Positions 26,957-36,510 of a stretch of 64,000 nucleotides of DNA are shown in pieces; position 1 is the first letter of the stretch; each line of letters opens with the position of its first letter. The DNA comes from Lachnospiraceae bacterium (GTDB lineage Bacteria; Bacillota; Clostridia; Lachnospirales; Lachnospiraceae), in NCBI GenBank assembly GCA_016291405.1, contig JAEEXG010000001.1, positions 62,001 through 126,000 on the forward strand, read 5' to 3'. Position numbers and translations under genes: made by a program. The notes beneath the pieces are model-generated. The model did not search any database. It had not been told where the DNA came from and saw only the letters and a program-made list of their open reading frames with translations.

Positions 26957-28039
26957 CTAGATAAAGTCGGCAATTAATTTACCCATTTCTTTACAACCGA
27001 CTTTTTTAGTTCCTTCCGTATATATATCTTGAGTTCTGTATCCTTCTTTTAAAACCTTTTCAACAGCTGCTTCAATTGCGTCTGCTTCCTTTGTTAAATC
27101 AAGTGAATATCTAAGCATCATTGCAGCAGATAAAATCGTGGCAATGGGATTTGCAAGGTCTTTACCCGCAATATCCGGAGCTGAGCCATGGCTTGGCTCA
27201 TAGAGCCCAAATTTAGTGTCATTTAAACTTGCCGAAGAAAGCATTCCGATCGAACCTGTAATCATACTTGCTTCATCGGATAAAATATCTCCAAACATAT
27301 TCTCGGTTAATACAACATCGAATTGAGCGGGATCCTTAACAAGCTGCATTGCGCAGTTATCAACAAGCATATGTTCAAGCTTTACTTCAGGATAGTCCTT
27401 TGATACTTCATTTACAACCGCTCTCCAAAGTCTTGATGAATCAAGAACGTTTGCTTTATCGACACTTGTCAGTTTATTTCTTCTTTTCTTAGCTATTTCA
27501 AAAGCCTTTATGGCAATACGTCTTATTTCGTTTTCATCGTATTTTAATGTATCAATGGCTGTTCTTACTCCGTTAACTACGGTAGTTGACCTGTCGCCAA
27601 AATACAATCCGCCTGTAAGTTCTCTTACTATTATAAGGTCAAATCCGTTTTCACCGGTTTCTTTTTTCAAAACACATGCATCGGATAATTCCTTATATAA
27701 ATATGCAGGTCTTAAATTAGCAAAAAGTTTAAGTTCCTTTCTTAATTTAAGTAAGCCTGCTTCAGGTCTTAACTTAGCATCAAGCTTATACCAGGGTGAT
27801 GTGTTAGGGTCTCCGCCGATTGAACCCATCAATACAGCATCTGCGCCTTTTGCATCATTAATGGCTTCATCAGTTAGGGGCACTCCGCAAGCATCAATTG
27901 AAGCTCCACCCATTAATATATCTTTATAAACGAATTCGTGATTATACTTTTCAGAAATTTTGTCAAGAACGACTTTTGCTTGTGCGACTATCTCGGGACC
28001 GATTCCGTCTCCGGGAATGCATGTAATGTTGTACTTCAT
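26957..28039 (-). CDS. leuB: 3-isopropylmalate dehydrogenase
   Basis: NAD-dependent oxidative decarboxylation in leucine synthesis. 360 residues: [15 protein letters not shown] at the N-terminus, the LeuB-type loop [14 protein letters not shown], and the metal/substrate signature region [26 protein letters not shown]-like [27 protein letters not shown] supports LeuB over isocitrate dehydrogenase. First gene of leuB-ilvD-ilvB2, with its own promoter and GGAG ribosome binding site. It is separated from leuC by 26 kb, so the leucine genes are split here. Confidence 0.97.
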   Translation of the reverse strand: MKYNITCIPGDGIGPEIVAQAKVVLDKISEKYNHEFVYKDILMGGASIDACGVPLTDEAINDAKGADAVLMGSIGGDPNTSPWYKLDAKLRPEAGLLKLRKELKLFANLRPAYLYKELSDACVLKKETGENGFDLIIVRELTGGLYFGDRSTTVVNGVRTAIDTLKYDENEIRRIAIKAFEIAKKRRNKLTSVDKANVLDSSRLWRAVVNEVSKDYPEVKLEHMLVDNCAMQLVKDPAQFDVVLTENMFGDILSDEASMITGSIGMLSSASLNDTKFGLYEPSHGSAPDIAGKDLANPIATILSAAMMLRYSLDLTKEADAIEAAVEKVLKEGYRTQDIYTEGTKKVGCKEMGKLIADFI

Positions 28040-28086
28040 ACATACTCCTTTATTTTAAGATTTTAACGTAGTACAGTATGAAATTA

Positions 28087-28115
28087 ATATTATTACATAT
28101 TCAAATAAATTTCAA
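28087..28115 (-). promoter_or_regulatory. promoter of leuB-ilvD-ilvB
   Basis: Minus-strand TTGAAA (28110-28115), 17-base spacer, TAATAT (28087-28092), about 48 bases before the leuB ATG. The leader is too short for a T-box. Confidence 0.6.
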
Positions 28116-28150
28116 GCAATTAAAAGAGCTTTGGGATTAATAAAGATACA

Positions 28151-28177
28151 CAAAACCCCCTGCAAAAATGCAGGGGG
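28151..28177 (-). terminator. terminator after yajC
   Basis: Minus-strand CCCCCTGCA / TTTT loop / TGCAGGGGG (28156-28177) then TTTTG. Separates the tgt-yajC unit from leuB. Confidence 0.85.
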
Positions 28178-28191
28178 AAATTTGCAAATAA

Positions 28192-28509
28192 TTACTGTTC
28201 AGCTTTTTCAACCTGAGTGATGGCACTCTTCTGCATGGGAATACGACAGTTTTTATTGTTACCAAACTCAACGATAACCGTATCATCTGTAATATCAATA
28301 ACTGTACCGTAAAATCCGCTGCTTGTAAGCACGCAATCGCCGATTGCCATATCATTAAGCATAGCGTTCATACGCTTCTGCTCTTTCTTCTGAGGTCTCA
28401 TTATAAAGAAATAAAAGAAAACTCCGAGAATTAAAAAGGGAACAAGCATTGAGATAATCGCTGCAGGTCCTTCAACAGGCTGAGCAGCTGCTGCTAATAA
28501 TAAATTCAT
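28192..28509 (-). CDS. yajC: Preprotein translocase subunit YajC
   Basis: 105 residues from the ATG at 28509 (GGAGG 10 bases upstream); a longer reading to 28554 overlaps the tgt stop and gives an unlikely N-terminus. One transmembrane helix (MLVPFLILGVFFYFFIMRP) followed by the family pattern QKKEQKRMNAMLNDM and a basic-then-beta cytosolic domain (GDCVLTSSGFYGTVIDI). Accessory subunit of the SecDF-YajC complex. Placed after tgt, the common order in bacteria; secD/secF do not follow here. Confidence 0.93.
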   Translation of the reverse strand: MNLLLAAAAQPVEGPAAIISMLVPFLILGVFFYFFIMRPQKKEQKRMNAMLNDMAIGDCVLTSSGFYGTVIDITDDTVIVEFGNNKNCRIPMQKSAITQVEKAEQ

Positions 28510-28550
28510 TATATTTTTTCCTCCGAAACTAATTAAATCCGCAAAAATAA

Positions 28551-29693
28551 TCATACCTTTGCAGAAGCCATACTGTCAAGTTTAGCTTTCTTATAATTTA
28601 TAAAATTTCCATTATCTAAGGCTTCTCTGATCTCAGCCATCATAGTGTTGTAAAAATACAGATTATGAAGAACACAAAGTCTCATTCCAAGCATTTCTTT
28701 TGCTTTTAATAAATGTCGTATATATGCTCTTGAATACATTCTGCATGCAGGGCAATTACAGCCTTCTTCTATGGGACGCATATCCTTTTCATATTTTTCA
28801 TTAAAAAGGTTTAGCTTTCCAAAGTTAGTGTAAACATGTCCGTGACGTCCGTTTCTTGAAGGGTAAACACAGTCAAAGAAATCTATGCCTCTTTCAACGC
28901 CTTCTAAGATATTTGCAGGAGTTCCCACACCCATTAAATAAGTAGGCTTATCTTTAGGTAAATAAGGAACAGTTGATTCCAAAATCCTGTACATTTCTTC
29001 GTGAGTCTCGCCTACGGCAAGTCCACCAACCGCATATCCGTCCAAATCCATTTCGGAAATACGTTTTGCATGTTCAATTCTTATATCATCATAAACAGCA
29101 CCCTGATTAATACCAAAAAGCATCTGCTTCTTATTTACGGTATCTTCCAAGGAATTTAAGCGTGCCATTTCTTTTTTGCATCTCTCAAGCCACCTTGTGG
29201 TTCTTGCAACGGAATCTTCCACATATTTTCTTTCCGCAACACTTGAAGGGCATTCATCAAAGGCCATGGCAATTGTAGATCCAAGATTTGACTGAATCTG
29301 CATGCTCTCTTCAGGGCCCATAAAAATAATACGTCCGTCTACGTGAGAATGAAATGTCACACCTTCTTCTTTAATCTTACGAAGTCCTGCCAAAGAAAAC
29401 ACCTGGAATCCGCCGGAATCTGTCAAGATTGGTCTGTCCCAATTCATAAACTTATGAAGACCGCCCAAATCATGAATGAGCCTATCTCCCGGCCTTACAT
29501 GTAAATGATAGGTGTTTGACAGTTCTACCTGACAACCGATTTCTTTTAAATCAACTGTGGAAACTGCTCCCTTAATTGCGGCAACCGTACCTACATTCAT
29601 AAAAACAGGTGTCTGAATATCACCGTGAACGGTATGAAATACCGCTCTTTTAGCTTCACCTTCCTGTTTTAAAATTTCATATTGCTTACTCAT
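28551..29693 (-). CDS. tgt: tRNA-guanine (queuine) transglycosylase
   Basis: Exchanges guanine 34 for preQ1 in tRNAs with GUN anticodons. 380 residues from the ATG at 29693 (AAAGGGA RBS). Catalytic aspartates are in LTDSGGFQVFSL and DCVYPSRNGRHGHV; the zinc site is CNCPACRMYSRAYIRHLLKAKE (three Cys and a His split over the C-terminal stretch). The in-frame extension to 29726 overlaps the upstream terminator and is rejected. Confidence 0.97.
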   Translation of the reverse strand: MSKQYEILKQEGEAKRAVFHTVHGDIQTPVFMNVGTVAAIKGAVSTVDLKEIGCQVELSNTYHLHVRPGDRLIHDLGGLHKFMNWDRPILTDSGGFQVFSLAGLRKIKEEGVTFHSHVDGRIIFMGPEESMQIQSNLGSTIAMAFDECPSSVAERKYVEDSVARTTRWLERCKKEMARLNSLEDTVNKKQMLFGINQGAVYDDIRIEHAKRISEMDLDGYAVGGLAVGETHEEMYRILESTVPYLPKDKPTYLMGVGTPANILEGVERGIDFFDCVYPSRNGRHGHVYTNFGKLNLFNEKYEKDMRPIEEGCNCPACRMYSRAYIRHLLKAKEMLGMRLCVLHNLYFYNTMMAEIREALDNGNFINYKKAKLDSMASAKV

Positions 29694-29710
29694 ATTCTTT
29701 CCCTTTAAAC

Positions 29711-29754
29711 ATAAAAGAACCGACATTCTGCATTCTGAATTGCAAAATGCCGGT
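29711..29754 (-). terminator. terminator after the VanY-type gene
   Basis: A 14-bp stem with two G-T pairs (29719-29754, loop ATTCAGAA) followed by TCTTTTAT on the minus strand. Lies between the carboxypeptidase gene and tgt; it could also shape the tgt leader. Confidence 0.65.
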
Positions 29755-29770
29755 ACCTAATTAATTTAGC

Positions 29771-30847
29771 TTATAAATCATCAAGAAACTCTTCAAGAGT
29801 TAATCCGTTTTCCATGATATATGTGGCAGCATCTTTACCAACATATCTAAAATGCCAAGGCTCATATTCGATACCGGTAATTTCTTCCTTACCTCTTGGA
29901 TATCTTAATATAAAGCCATAATCGGCACAATTCTCAATAAGCCACTTTCCGGCAGGTGTATCACCAAATTCGTAGTCTAAAACCGCATGGTAATTAACTA
30001 CTATATCAAACGCAATGCCAAGCTGATGTTCACTGGCACCGGGCATTATAACCTTCTGCGCCGCAAGCTTGTAACTTTCAAGATAAGACATACCCAAATC
30101 CATGTAGGCATTAATCTTTCTTAAAAACAGTCTTTCCTGAAGCTGATAGTCTCTGTAAGGAGAACATACAATCAAATCGATTCCGTCGTCCTTGGCTCCG
30201 TTAAGCATATCCTTTAAAGGTTCAAGCACTCTTTCATCGCACTTCATGTCGCCTTTAAGATTAGTTAACTTAACTTCATAATCATCGGGTACAGGATGAG
30301 TCTTATTAACCAAAATCATGTACCACGCATCTTTGTCAAAGCCGTTTAAAGATGTATCTGATGATGCAGAGGAATCCGAAAGAATTGCATCCGCATACAA
30401 ATCATCTATAGTAAACTTATCAATATTTTCTGTACTCTCTAACTGCTTTTCTTCTTCAAATGTAAACAAATCACCGGAAACAATGACTTCATCATCCACT
30501 ACTGCATCAGGTGCAACCTCTTCGGTAGAATCGGTATCAATAAAGTCACCGGCATCAAGTGACACATCAGTGTCGTATATGTTTACTTCGTCAGCGGAAA
30601 TGTTTGAAAGATATATTTCATTATCATCAGCCTGATCGGGAGTTGCAAAACTTGAACTCATCAAAAAGAAAAGTACGCAGATTCCCAATGTGATATATCT
30701 TTTTCCGTTTGAATAAAAATATTTTCCAATACCAAAAAATCCCAGCACTATACCCAGCCCCAGAAATATTATAGGTTTTAACAATCTATATTTTCTTGTA
30801 ATCTTTGCAGCACTACTGACTGCTTTCTCTTTAAATGTCCGTTTCAC
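29771..30847 (-). CDS. D-alanyl-D-alanine carboxypeptidase, VanY type, membrane-anchored
   Basis: 358 residues from a GTG at 30847, which has GGAG 9 bases upstream; an in-frame ATG at 30913 has no RBS, and a TATAGT -10-like element falls between the two. N-terminal membrane segments (KPIIFLGLGIVLGFFGIG and ITLGICVLFFLMSS) are followed by a low-complexity acidic linker (many D/E/S) and the VanY catalytic domain: SPYRDYQLQERLF, the zinc motif ASEHQLGIAFDI, and EPWHFRYVG. Trims D-Ala from peptidoglycan stem peptides outside the cell. The acidic linker probably spans the wall. Confidence 0.88.
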   Translation of the reverse strand: MKRTFKEKAVSSAAKITRKYRLLKPIIFLGLGIVLGFFGIGKYFYSNGKRYITLGICVLFFLMSSSFATPDQADDNEIYLSNISADEVNIYDTDVSLDAGDFIDTDSTEEVAPDAVVDDEVIVSGDLFTFEEEKQLESTENIDKFTIDDLYADAILSDSSASSDTSLNGFDKDAWYMILVNKTHPVPDDYEVKLTNLKGDMKCDERVLEPLKDMLNGAKDDGIDLIVCSPYRDYQLQERLFLRKINAYMDLGMSYLESYKLAAQKVIMPGASEHQLGIAFDIVVNYHAVLDYEFGDTPAGKWLIENCADYGFILRYPRGKEEITGIEYEPWHFRYVGKDAATYIMENGLTLEEFLDDL

Positions 30848-31013
30848 CGTAGACCACTCCGATAAAAAACGTCCAAAACCCCGTGTACCTTTTACAAATA
30901 AACTATACCACATATTGTTTAAAAGTACACTTACTTTTCTGTTTTTTTGCTTTATTTTGTGCTATCATCTTTATTGATAAATTAAGCTTTGTTAATACTA
31001 TTTTTTTAAAAAC

Positions 31014-31022
31014 TGATATAAT
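31014..31022 (+). promoter_or_regulatory. extended -10 promoter of the beta-propeller gene
   Basis: TGATATAAT (31014-31022), an extended -10 with no good -35; about 57 bases before the start codon. Part of a 231-base AT-rich divergent region that holds no gene. Confidence 0.45.
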
Positions 31023-31078
31023 AAAATGTAAAGACAAGTTCTTTTATCAAGAATTTATTTATTTTTAAAGGAGAAAAA

Positions 31079-32140
31079 ATGAGTAAATACGTTGCTTATG
31101 TTTCAAGCTACACTCAGGACGACAAATACGGTATCTCAATTTACGATGTGGACATGAAAAAAGGTCGTTTTAATGAAAAGTCCAGAGTCGAAGTTTCAAA
31201 CTCTTCATACATTACTATTTCCCATAATCAAAAATTTCTTTACTCAATTACAGATATGGGCGTTGAAAGTTTTGAGGTTAAGCCCGATGGTAGTTTAAAA
31301 AAACTGAATGTTCAATCCATTAACGGAATGAGAGGCTGTTATCTCTCCACTTCCTATGACGATAAATTCTTGTTTGTGGCAGGTTACCACGACGGTAAAA
31401 TAACCGCATTAAAAATAAAGCCAAACGGTTCAATCGGTGAAATCACCGATGAAATATATTTAAAAGGCATGGGCACAGTTTCTGAAAGAAACTTCCGTCC
31501 TCATGTTAACTGTGTAAAGATGACTCGTGACGATAAATTTCTATTGGCCGCAGACCTTGGTATGGATCATGTTAACATCTATTATCTCGACCACAAAACA
31601 GGAAAACTTAAGTTAATGGATATAATTCGTTCGGAACAGGATTCAGCTCCAAGACATCTTAAGTTTTCAAAAGACGGTAAACACTTATACATCATTCATG
31701 AATTAAAGAACTATATTGATGTATATGATTATTCGGAAACAAACTCCGATACTCCCAATTTTGAAAAGACACAGACCATTTCAACTTTAAATGAGTATCA
31801 TGCTTCCGGAAATGCAGCCAGTGCTTTGAATATATCTGCAGACTTTAAATACATAGTTGCTTCAAATGCAGGCGATAACAGTGTATGTCTTTATAAGATC
31901 AAATCGGACGGAACCCTTGATAAGCTTCTTTGCTTACCTATAAGCGGCGAGTATCCAAAGGATGCTGCCCTATTCCCTGATAATAAGCATCTGGTTTCAT
32001 GCAATCACGAATCCGATTCTCTTACATTCTTTAATGTAGACCTTGAAAAGAAAACAATCGTAATGAACGGTCCCGCATTAAAATGTAAGAAGCCAAACTG
32101 CATTATCTTCCATAAGCTTGAAGAAACCGAAAATAAGTAA
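31079..32140 (+). CDS. Lactonase-family beta-propeller protein (6-phosphogluconolactonase-like)
   Basis: 353 residues, RBS AAAGGAG 6 bases before the ATG. Repeated blade motifs are visible: FLYSITDMGVESFEVKPDGS, FLFVAGYHDGKITALKIKPN, FLLAADLGMDHVNIYYLD, HLYIIHELKNYIDVYDYSE, YIVASNAGDNSVCLYKIKSD. This seven-bladed pattern fits the Lactonase family that includes E. coli Pgl (YbhE). The histidine in FRPHVNCVKMT is conserved in that family. No signal peptide, so cytosolic. Lactone hydrolysis in the pentose phosphate pathway is a reasonable guess, but many members are unassigned and there is no pathway context here. Confidence 0.85.
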   Translation: MSKYVAYVSSYTQDDKYGISIYDVDMKKGRFNEKSRVEVSNSSYITISHNQKFLYSITDMGVESFEVKPDGSLKKLNVQSINGMRGCYLSTSYDDKFLFVAGYHDGKITALKIKPNGSIGEITDEIYLKGMGTVSERNFRPHVNCVKMTRDDKFLLAADLGMDHVNIYYLDHKTGKLKLMDIIRSEQDSAPRHLKFSKDGKHLYIIHELKNYIDVYDYSETNSDTPNFEKTQTISTLNEYHASGNAASALNISADFKYIVASNAGDNSVCLYKIKSDGTLDKLLCLPISGEYPKDAALFPDNKHLVSCNHESDSLTFFNVDLEKKTIVMNGPALKCKKPNCIIFHKLEETENK

Positions 32141-32145
32141 AATAA

Positions 32146-32175
32146 AAAGCATGTGCAATATTGCACATGCTTTTT
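32146..32175. terminator. bidirectional terminator between beta-propeller gene and potD
   Basis: Palindrome GCATGTGCAATATTGCACATGC (in two halves, 32149-32172 region) flanked by AAAA and TTTTTT. Ends both converging transcripts. Confidence 0.9.
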
Positions 32176-32178
32176 TCT

Positions 32179-33243
32179 TTATCTTGCAGCCTTAGCCTTA
32201 ATCCAAAGTTCTGAAAGTTTTTTTCTTAAAAACTCATTGTCGTTAAACACTTCGTCTTTTTCATAACCTGTTCTTGGAAGATATGCTTCATTACCGTCAT
32301 ATAATCCTCCGGGAGCGGTTACAGTATCAAGTACATCTTTGTTTACAGATGCATATCCTACAGCTTCTGTATTATCCAAAGCAACATCGTAGCTTATTAC
32401 ATAGTCAATAAACTTGTGAGCCAAATCAGGATTTGAAGCATTCTTAGGAATAACCATTGCATCAACCCATACATTTGTACCACATGAAGGTGTGTAATAG
32501 CTCATGTCTTCGTTTTCTGAAAGAACATAAGCTGCATCACCGCTGTAAACAATAGCCAAGTCTTTTCTTCCCTGAGCCATACCATCGATTACGTCATCCG
32601 TAACGGTTATGGGATCCATGGTGGTGTTTACATCAACAAGCCAGTTATATGCATCCATGATTTCATCTTCGTTTGAAGTATTCATTGAATATCCCAAAGA
32701 CTTAAAAGGAATCATGAAAGCATCTCTCTCACTGTCATAAAAATAAATCTTACCTGCAAAATCCGTATCTCTGAAGATTTCAAATTCTTCGCTTTGAATC
32801 TTTTCAAAAGGAACGTTCTTTGTGTTGTAGATAATTCCAACAGTACCCCAGAAATAAGGAACAGAATAAGAATTATCGGGGTCAAAGAGATTATAAGGAG
32901 CTTCCTTTAAAGCAGGTGTGATACTTGAAAAGTTTGTAATCTTTGAAATATCAATCTTCTGAAGATAATCTTCTTTGATAAGTCTTTCGATCATGTAGTC
33001 TGAAGGAATCAAAACATCATATGTATCCCCGGCCATAATCTTTGTGTACATCATTTCATTTGAGTCAAACAATTCAACATCAACTTCTACATCATAAAGT
33101 TTTTCAAAATTTGGAACCAAGTCATCGCTCATATATTCACCGGGAAGGTAAATCTTTAACTTTTCCTTGCTGCCGCATCCACTTAAACTTAATGCCGCCA
33201 AAACAAAAAGCATTAAGACAAGCGCTAATCCTTTCTTCTTCAT
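32179..33243 (-). CDS. potD: Spermidine/putrescine-binding lipoprotein
   Basis: 354 residues. Signal peptide with lipobox LSGC (Cys23), so a lipid-anchored substrate-binding protein. Family features: LKIYLPGEYMSDDLVPNFEK, DVLIPSDYMIERLIKEDYL, VPYFWGTVGIIYN and AYNWLVDVN. It delivers polyamines to the PotBC permease. Last gene of the regulator-potA-potB-potC-potD operon, 12 bases after potC, as in other Firmicutes. RBS GGAGG. Confidence 0.95.
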   Translation of the reverse strand: MKKKGLALVLMLFVLAALSLSGCGSKEKLKIYLPGEYMSDDLVPNFEKLYDVEVDVELFDSNEMMYTKIMAGDTYDVLIPSDYMIERLIKEDYLQKIDISKITNFSSITPALKEAPYNLFDPDNSYSVPYFWGTVGIIYNTKNVPFEKIQSEEFEIFRDTDFAGKIYFYDSERDAFMIPFKSLGYSMNTSNEDEIMDAYNWLVDVNTTMDPITVTDDVIDGMAQGRKDLAIVYSGDAAYVLSENEDMSYYTPSCGTNVWVDAMVIPKNASNPDLAHKFIDYVISYDVALDNTEAVGYASVNKDVLDTVTAPGGLYDGNEAYLPRTGYEKDEVFNDNEFLRKKLSELWIKAKAAR

Positions 33244-33255
33244 TTATATATCCTC

Positions 33256-34074
33256 CTATTTAATATTTTCTTCTTTTATCGCTTCGACTTTACTCTTCTT
33301 TTTTGAAGCCAAAGACGGAATAATATTAACCAAAAGCAGTGAAACCGTAATTATCACAACTATGATTGTTGATAAAGCATTTATCGAAGGGTTGATTCGT
33401 CTTGATTCTGTATAAACCAAAATTGAAATATTACTTACGCCGTTACCTGTAACAAAGTAAGAAATTACAAAGTCATCAAATGACATTGTAAATGCTATTA
33501 AAGCACCTGAGATAATACCCGGCATACACTCGGGCACTATTACCTTTGTTAAAGCCTGCCAGGGAGTGGCGCCCAAATCCATGGCGGCTTCCGCAAGGTT
33601 TGGATTAAGGGTACGAAGCTTTGGCATTACGCTAAGTATTACATAAGGAATACAGAACATAATGTGTGCCAGTAACATTGTAAAGAAACCTTTTTCAAAA
33701 TGTATAAAGCTAAACAGCATTAAAAGACCGATAGCCGTAACGATTTCAGGATTCATTATGGGAAGCTGATTTACCTGCTCAACAACATTCTTAATGGCTT
33801 TTCTTGATTTAGATAAGCCTATTGCTGTAACAGTTCCCACAAGTGTCGAAATAATGGTTGCAAGTATAGCAACAATAATTGTATAGAATAATGCTTCCAT
33901 CATGGTGTCGTTTGAAAACATTTTTTCATACCACTTAAAAGAAAATCCTGAAAACTTTGTAAGTGATTTTCCCTCGTTAAAAGAGAAAACCATAGTATAA
34001 ATAATCGGTGCATAAAGAAAAAGCACTATAATACCTAAAAAGATTTTGGAACCGATTCGTTTTTTCTTACTCAT
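33256..34074 (-). CDS. potC: Spermidine/putrescine ABC transporter permease PotC
   Basis: 272 residues with about six transmembrane helices (LGIIVLFLYAPIIYTMVFSF at the N-terminus; VVIITVSLLLVNIIPSLA at the C-terminus). The cytoplasmic EAA loop is EAAMDLGATPWQALTKVIVP, which docks on PotA. Start ATG overlaps the potB stop by four bases; GGAG lies 7 bases upstream. Confidence 0.95.
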   Translation of the reverse strand: MSKKKRIGSKIFLGIIVLFLYAPIIYTMVFSFNEGKSLTKFSGFSFKWYEKMFSNDTMMEALFYTIIVAILATIISTLVGTVTAIGLSKSRKAIKNVVEQVNQLPIMNPEIVTAIGLLMLFSFIHFEKGFFTMLLAHIMFCIPYVILSVMPKLRTLNPNLAEAAMDLGATPWQALTKVIVPECMPGIISGALIAFTMSFDDFVISYFVTGNGVSNISILVYTESRRINPSINALSTIIVVIITVSLLLVNIIPSLASKKKSKVEAIKEENIK

Positions 34075-34910
34075 ACGCTAGCTCCTTCCACTTTTTCTCC
34101 CTTGTCAACTTTCTTTGTAATGTACATAGAAATCATAATAATGATAGCCATTATCAAAGAAATCGCACTACCAAAATTCCAGTCACCGGCCGTTAAGAAC
34201 TGTGACTCAATGATTGTTCCAACCATAACATAGCTTCCGCCGCCAAGCATTCTGGGAATACAGAAGCTTGATACCGCAGGCAAGAACACAAGGGTAATTC
34301 CGCTTATAACTCCGGGCATCGATAAAGGAAGTGTAATCTTTAAAAATGTCTTCGCAGGGCCTGCACCAAGATCGTTTGCCGCTTCTTTTAAGGAATAATC
34401 CATTTTGGTTAAAGAAGTATAGATCTGAATTATCATAAAAGGTAAAAAGTTATAAACCATACCTAATATAACGGCAAAATCTGTATAGATAAGAGGAATC
34501 GGGCCAATTTTAAATATGGATAAAAATGAATTTATTACACCGTCATCCTGTAAAATACCGGTCCAGGCATAGGTTCTAACCAACATGTTTATCCATGTGG
34601 GAAGTGTTATTACAAGCACCCAGCGAAGCTTAGCCTTTTCTGAAAACTTAGCAATAACATATGCTGTGGGGTATCCAAGTATTATGCAAATTACGGTTGT
34701 TTCAACCGCTATCCTTAAAGACGTATACAAAACATTTAAAAATGTAGTGTCTGTAAGGAATCTTTTAAAGTTTTTAAAGGTAAACAAAAACTTTGTAACC
34801 GTATTTCCCTGCGTTGTGAAAGCATAAAGCAAAATAAGCAGCATAGGAACGGCAATCATTATCGTACTCCAAACAAGGTACGGATAAACCATTTTTCTAA
34901 ATTGTTTCAT
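34071..34910 (-). CDS. potB: Spermidine/putrescine ABC transporter permease PotB
   Basis: 279 residues, about six transmembrane helices. EAA loop KEAANDLGAGPAKTFLKITL precedes PLSMPGVISGITLVFLPAVS. Forms the membrane channel with PotC. RBS GGGAGG just before the ATG; 10 bases after potA. Confidence 0.95.
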   Translation of the reverse strand: MKQFRKMVYPYLVWSTIMIAVPMLLILLYAFTTQGNTVTKFLFTFKNFKRFLTDTTFLNVLYTSLRIAVETTVICIILGYPTAYVIAKFSEKAKLRWVLVITLPTWINMLVRTYAWTGILQDDGVINSFLSIFKIGPIPLIYTDFAVILGMVYNFLPFMIIQIYTSLTKMDYSLKEAANDLGAGPAKTFLKITLPLSMPGVISGITLVFLPAVSSFCIPRMLGGGSYVMVGTIIESQFLTAGDWNFGSAISLIMAIIIMISMYITKKVDKGEKVEGASV

Positions 34911-34920
34911 ACGCCCTCCC

Positions 34921-36492
34921 TTAGAAATTCTGCTTAGTCATTATATGAATAGCTTCAGGAGTAAACTTAAGGCCTACGGTGTCTCCCACCTGTGTTTCTT
35001 TAGTGGTATCAACTTTATACTCATAACCTTCTGTTCTGAATGTAACGTTATAAACACCGGGAGTAATGTTTGCAGGATCAAAATCATAAATTACTTCCGT
35101 AACCGTTACATGAGAACCGTCTTCCAAACTGTAAGCAACCGCATTTGCCCAAGTCTTTAAGTCTGTATCAAGAGCAATACTTTCCTGAATTTCATCAACG
35201 TTTTTAAAGAAATTAACCGCATATATTTCTTCTTCGTATTCTGCGTTAACCACTCTGTTTGATTCTTCAACTATCATATTTACGGTTACATTTGTTCCGT
35301 TTGCTGTATAGAATGTAACGGGATATGCGCCGTATTCGGGAGTTGCTTCATATTCAATCTTTTGGATTGAAATACGCTCTTCTGTTTCAGGATTCCATGC
35401 CTGACAGTCAGCATGGTCAATAATAAATGCATCCGTAAGTTCTTTAAAGTCATCAAGGTCAATGTAGAAGTCGTTGGCACTCATCATTTCACCGGCTTCA
35501 GCATTAAATACAGGCTTATCGTCGTGAACATTCATTTTAACGGTAATTCCTGTACCGGATTTAGTCTCTACGATAGTTTCGTAATGAACGCCTTTAAACA
35601 AAACAGACTTAACAATTCCCTTTAAATTACCTGATCTGGGGCCTACAATTTCCAAATCTTCCGGACGAATAACCACATCAACAGGCTCATCCTTTGAAAA
35701 TCCCGCATCAACGCATTCAAAGGTTTTATCTTCGAAAATAACCTTGTAATCTTCTGCCATGATACCATCAACAATATTGCTTTCTCCTATGAAGTTAGCA
35801 ACATATCTGTTTATAGGCTCATTGTAAATATCTGTGGGAGTACCGATTTGCTGTATTTCCCCGGCCTTCATTACAACGATTTTATCAGACATTGTTAAGG
35901 CTTCTTCCTGGTCATGGGTTACATATATGAAAGTAATACCCACTTCTCTTTGAATCTTTTTAAGCTCATGTTGCATTTCTTTTCTAAGCTTTAAATCAAG
36001 AGCTCCAAGAGGCTCATCAAGAAGTAAAACCTTAGGCTCATTAACCAAGGCTCTTGCGATAGCTACTCTTTGCTGCTGACCGCCTGACATTTCGTTAACG
36101 CCTCTGTTACCGTAATCTTCAAGGCCAACAAGTTTAAGCATTCTGGCAACCTTCTGAGCAATAATGTCTTCAGGTTCTTTCTTTATACGAAGTCCGAAAG
36201 CAATGTTATCGTATACATTCATATGAGGGAAAAGAGCATACTTTTGGAATACTGTATTTAAATCTCTTTTATAAGCAGGGATATTTGTAATATCAACGTC
36301 ATCGAAAATAACGCATCCCTGGTTAGGCTCAAGGAAACCGCCAAGGATTCTTAAAAGTGTTGTCTTACCGCATCCTGAAGGTCCAAGAAGGGTTACAAAT
36401 TCGTTTTCATAGATATCAAGGTTAATTCCCTTTAAAACCAATTGACCGTCAAACTCTTTGACAATGTTTTGAAATTGAATTAATTTACGCAT
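34921..36492 (-). CDS. potA: Polyamine ABC transporter ATPase with tandem-repeat insert in TOBE domain
   Basis: 523 residues, against about 350-380 in most PotA proteins. The nucleotide-binding domain is intact: Walker [10 protein letters not shown] (37-45), Q-loop FQKYALFP, signature [17 protein letters not shown] (133-149), Walker [12 protein letters not shown] (156-166), His193. The C-terminal TOBE domain starts normally ([10 protein letters not shown], 274-283), is interrupted after about residue 335 and resumes at about 500 ([17 protein letters not shown]). The 165-residue insert holds two related units: 340-407 (ends [18 protein letters not shown]) and 422-495 (ends [17 protein letters not shown]). 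They look like beta-rich, Ig-like modules, although the protein is cytosolic. Function of the insert unknown. Confidence 0.94.
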   Translation of the reverse strand: MRKLIQFQNIVKEFDGQLVLKGINLDIYENEFVTLLGPSGCGKTTLLRILGGFLEPNQGCVIFDDVDITNIPAYKRDLNTVFQKYALFPHMNVYDNIAFGLRIKKEPEDIIAQKVARMLKLVGLEDYGNRGVNEMSGGQQQRVAIARALVNEPKVLLLDEPLGALDLKLRKEMQHELKKIQREVGITFIYVTHDQEEALTMSDKIVVMKAGEIQQIGTPTDIYNEPINRYVANFIGESNIVDGIMAEDYKVIFEDKTFECVDAGFSKDEPVDVVIRPEDLEIVGPRSGNLKGIVKSVLFKGVHYETIVETKSGTGITVKMNVHDDKPVFNAEAGEMMSANDFYIDLDDFKELTDAFIIDHADCQAWNPETEERISIQKIEYEATPEYGAYPVTFYTANGTNVTVNMIVEESNRVVNAEYEEEIYAVNFFKNVDEIQESIALDTDLKTWANAVAYSLEDGSHVTVTEVIYDFDPANITPGVYNVTFRTEGYEYKVDTTKETQVGDTVGLKFTPEAIHIMTKQNF

Positions 36493-36510
36493 TATTCTTT
36501 CCTCTCTTTA

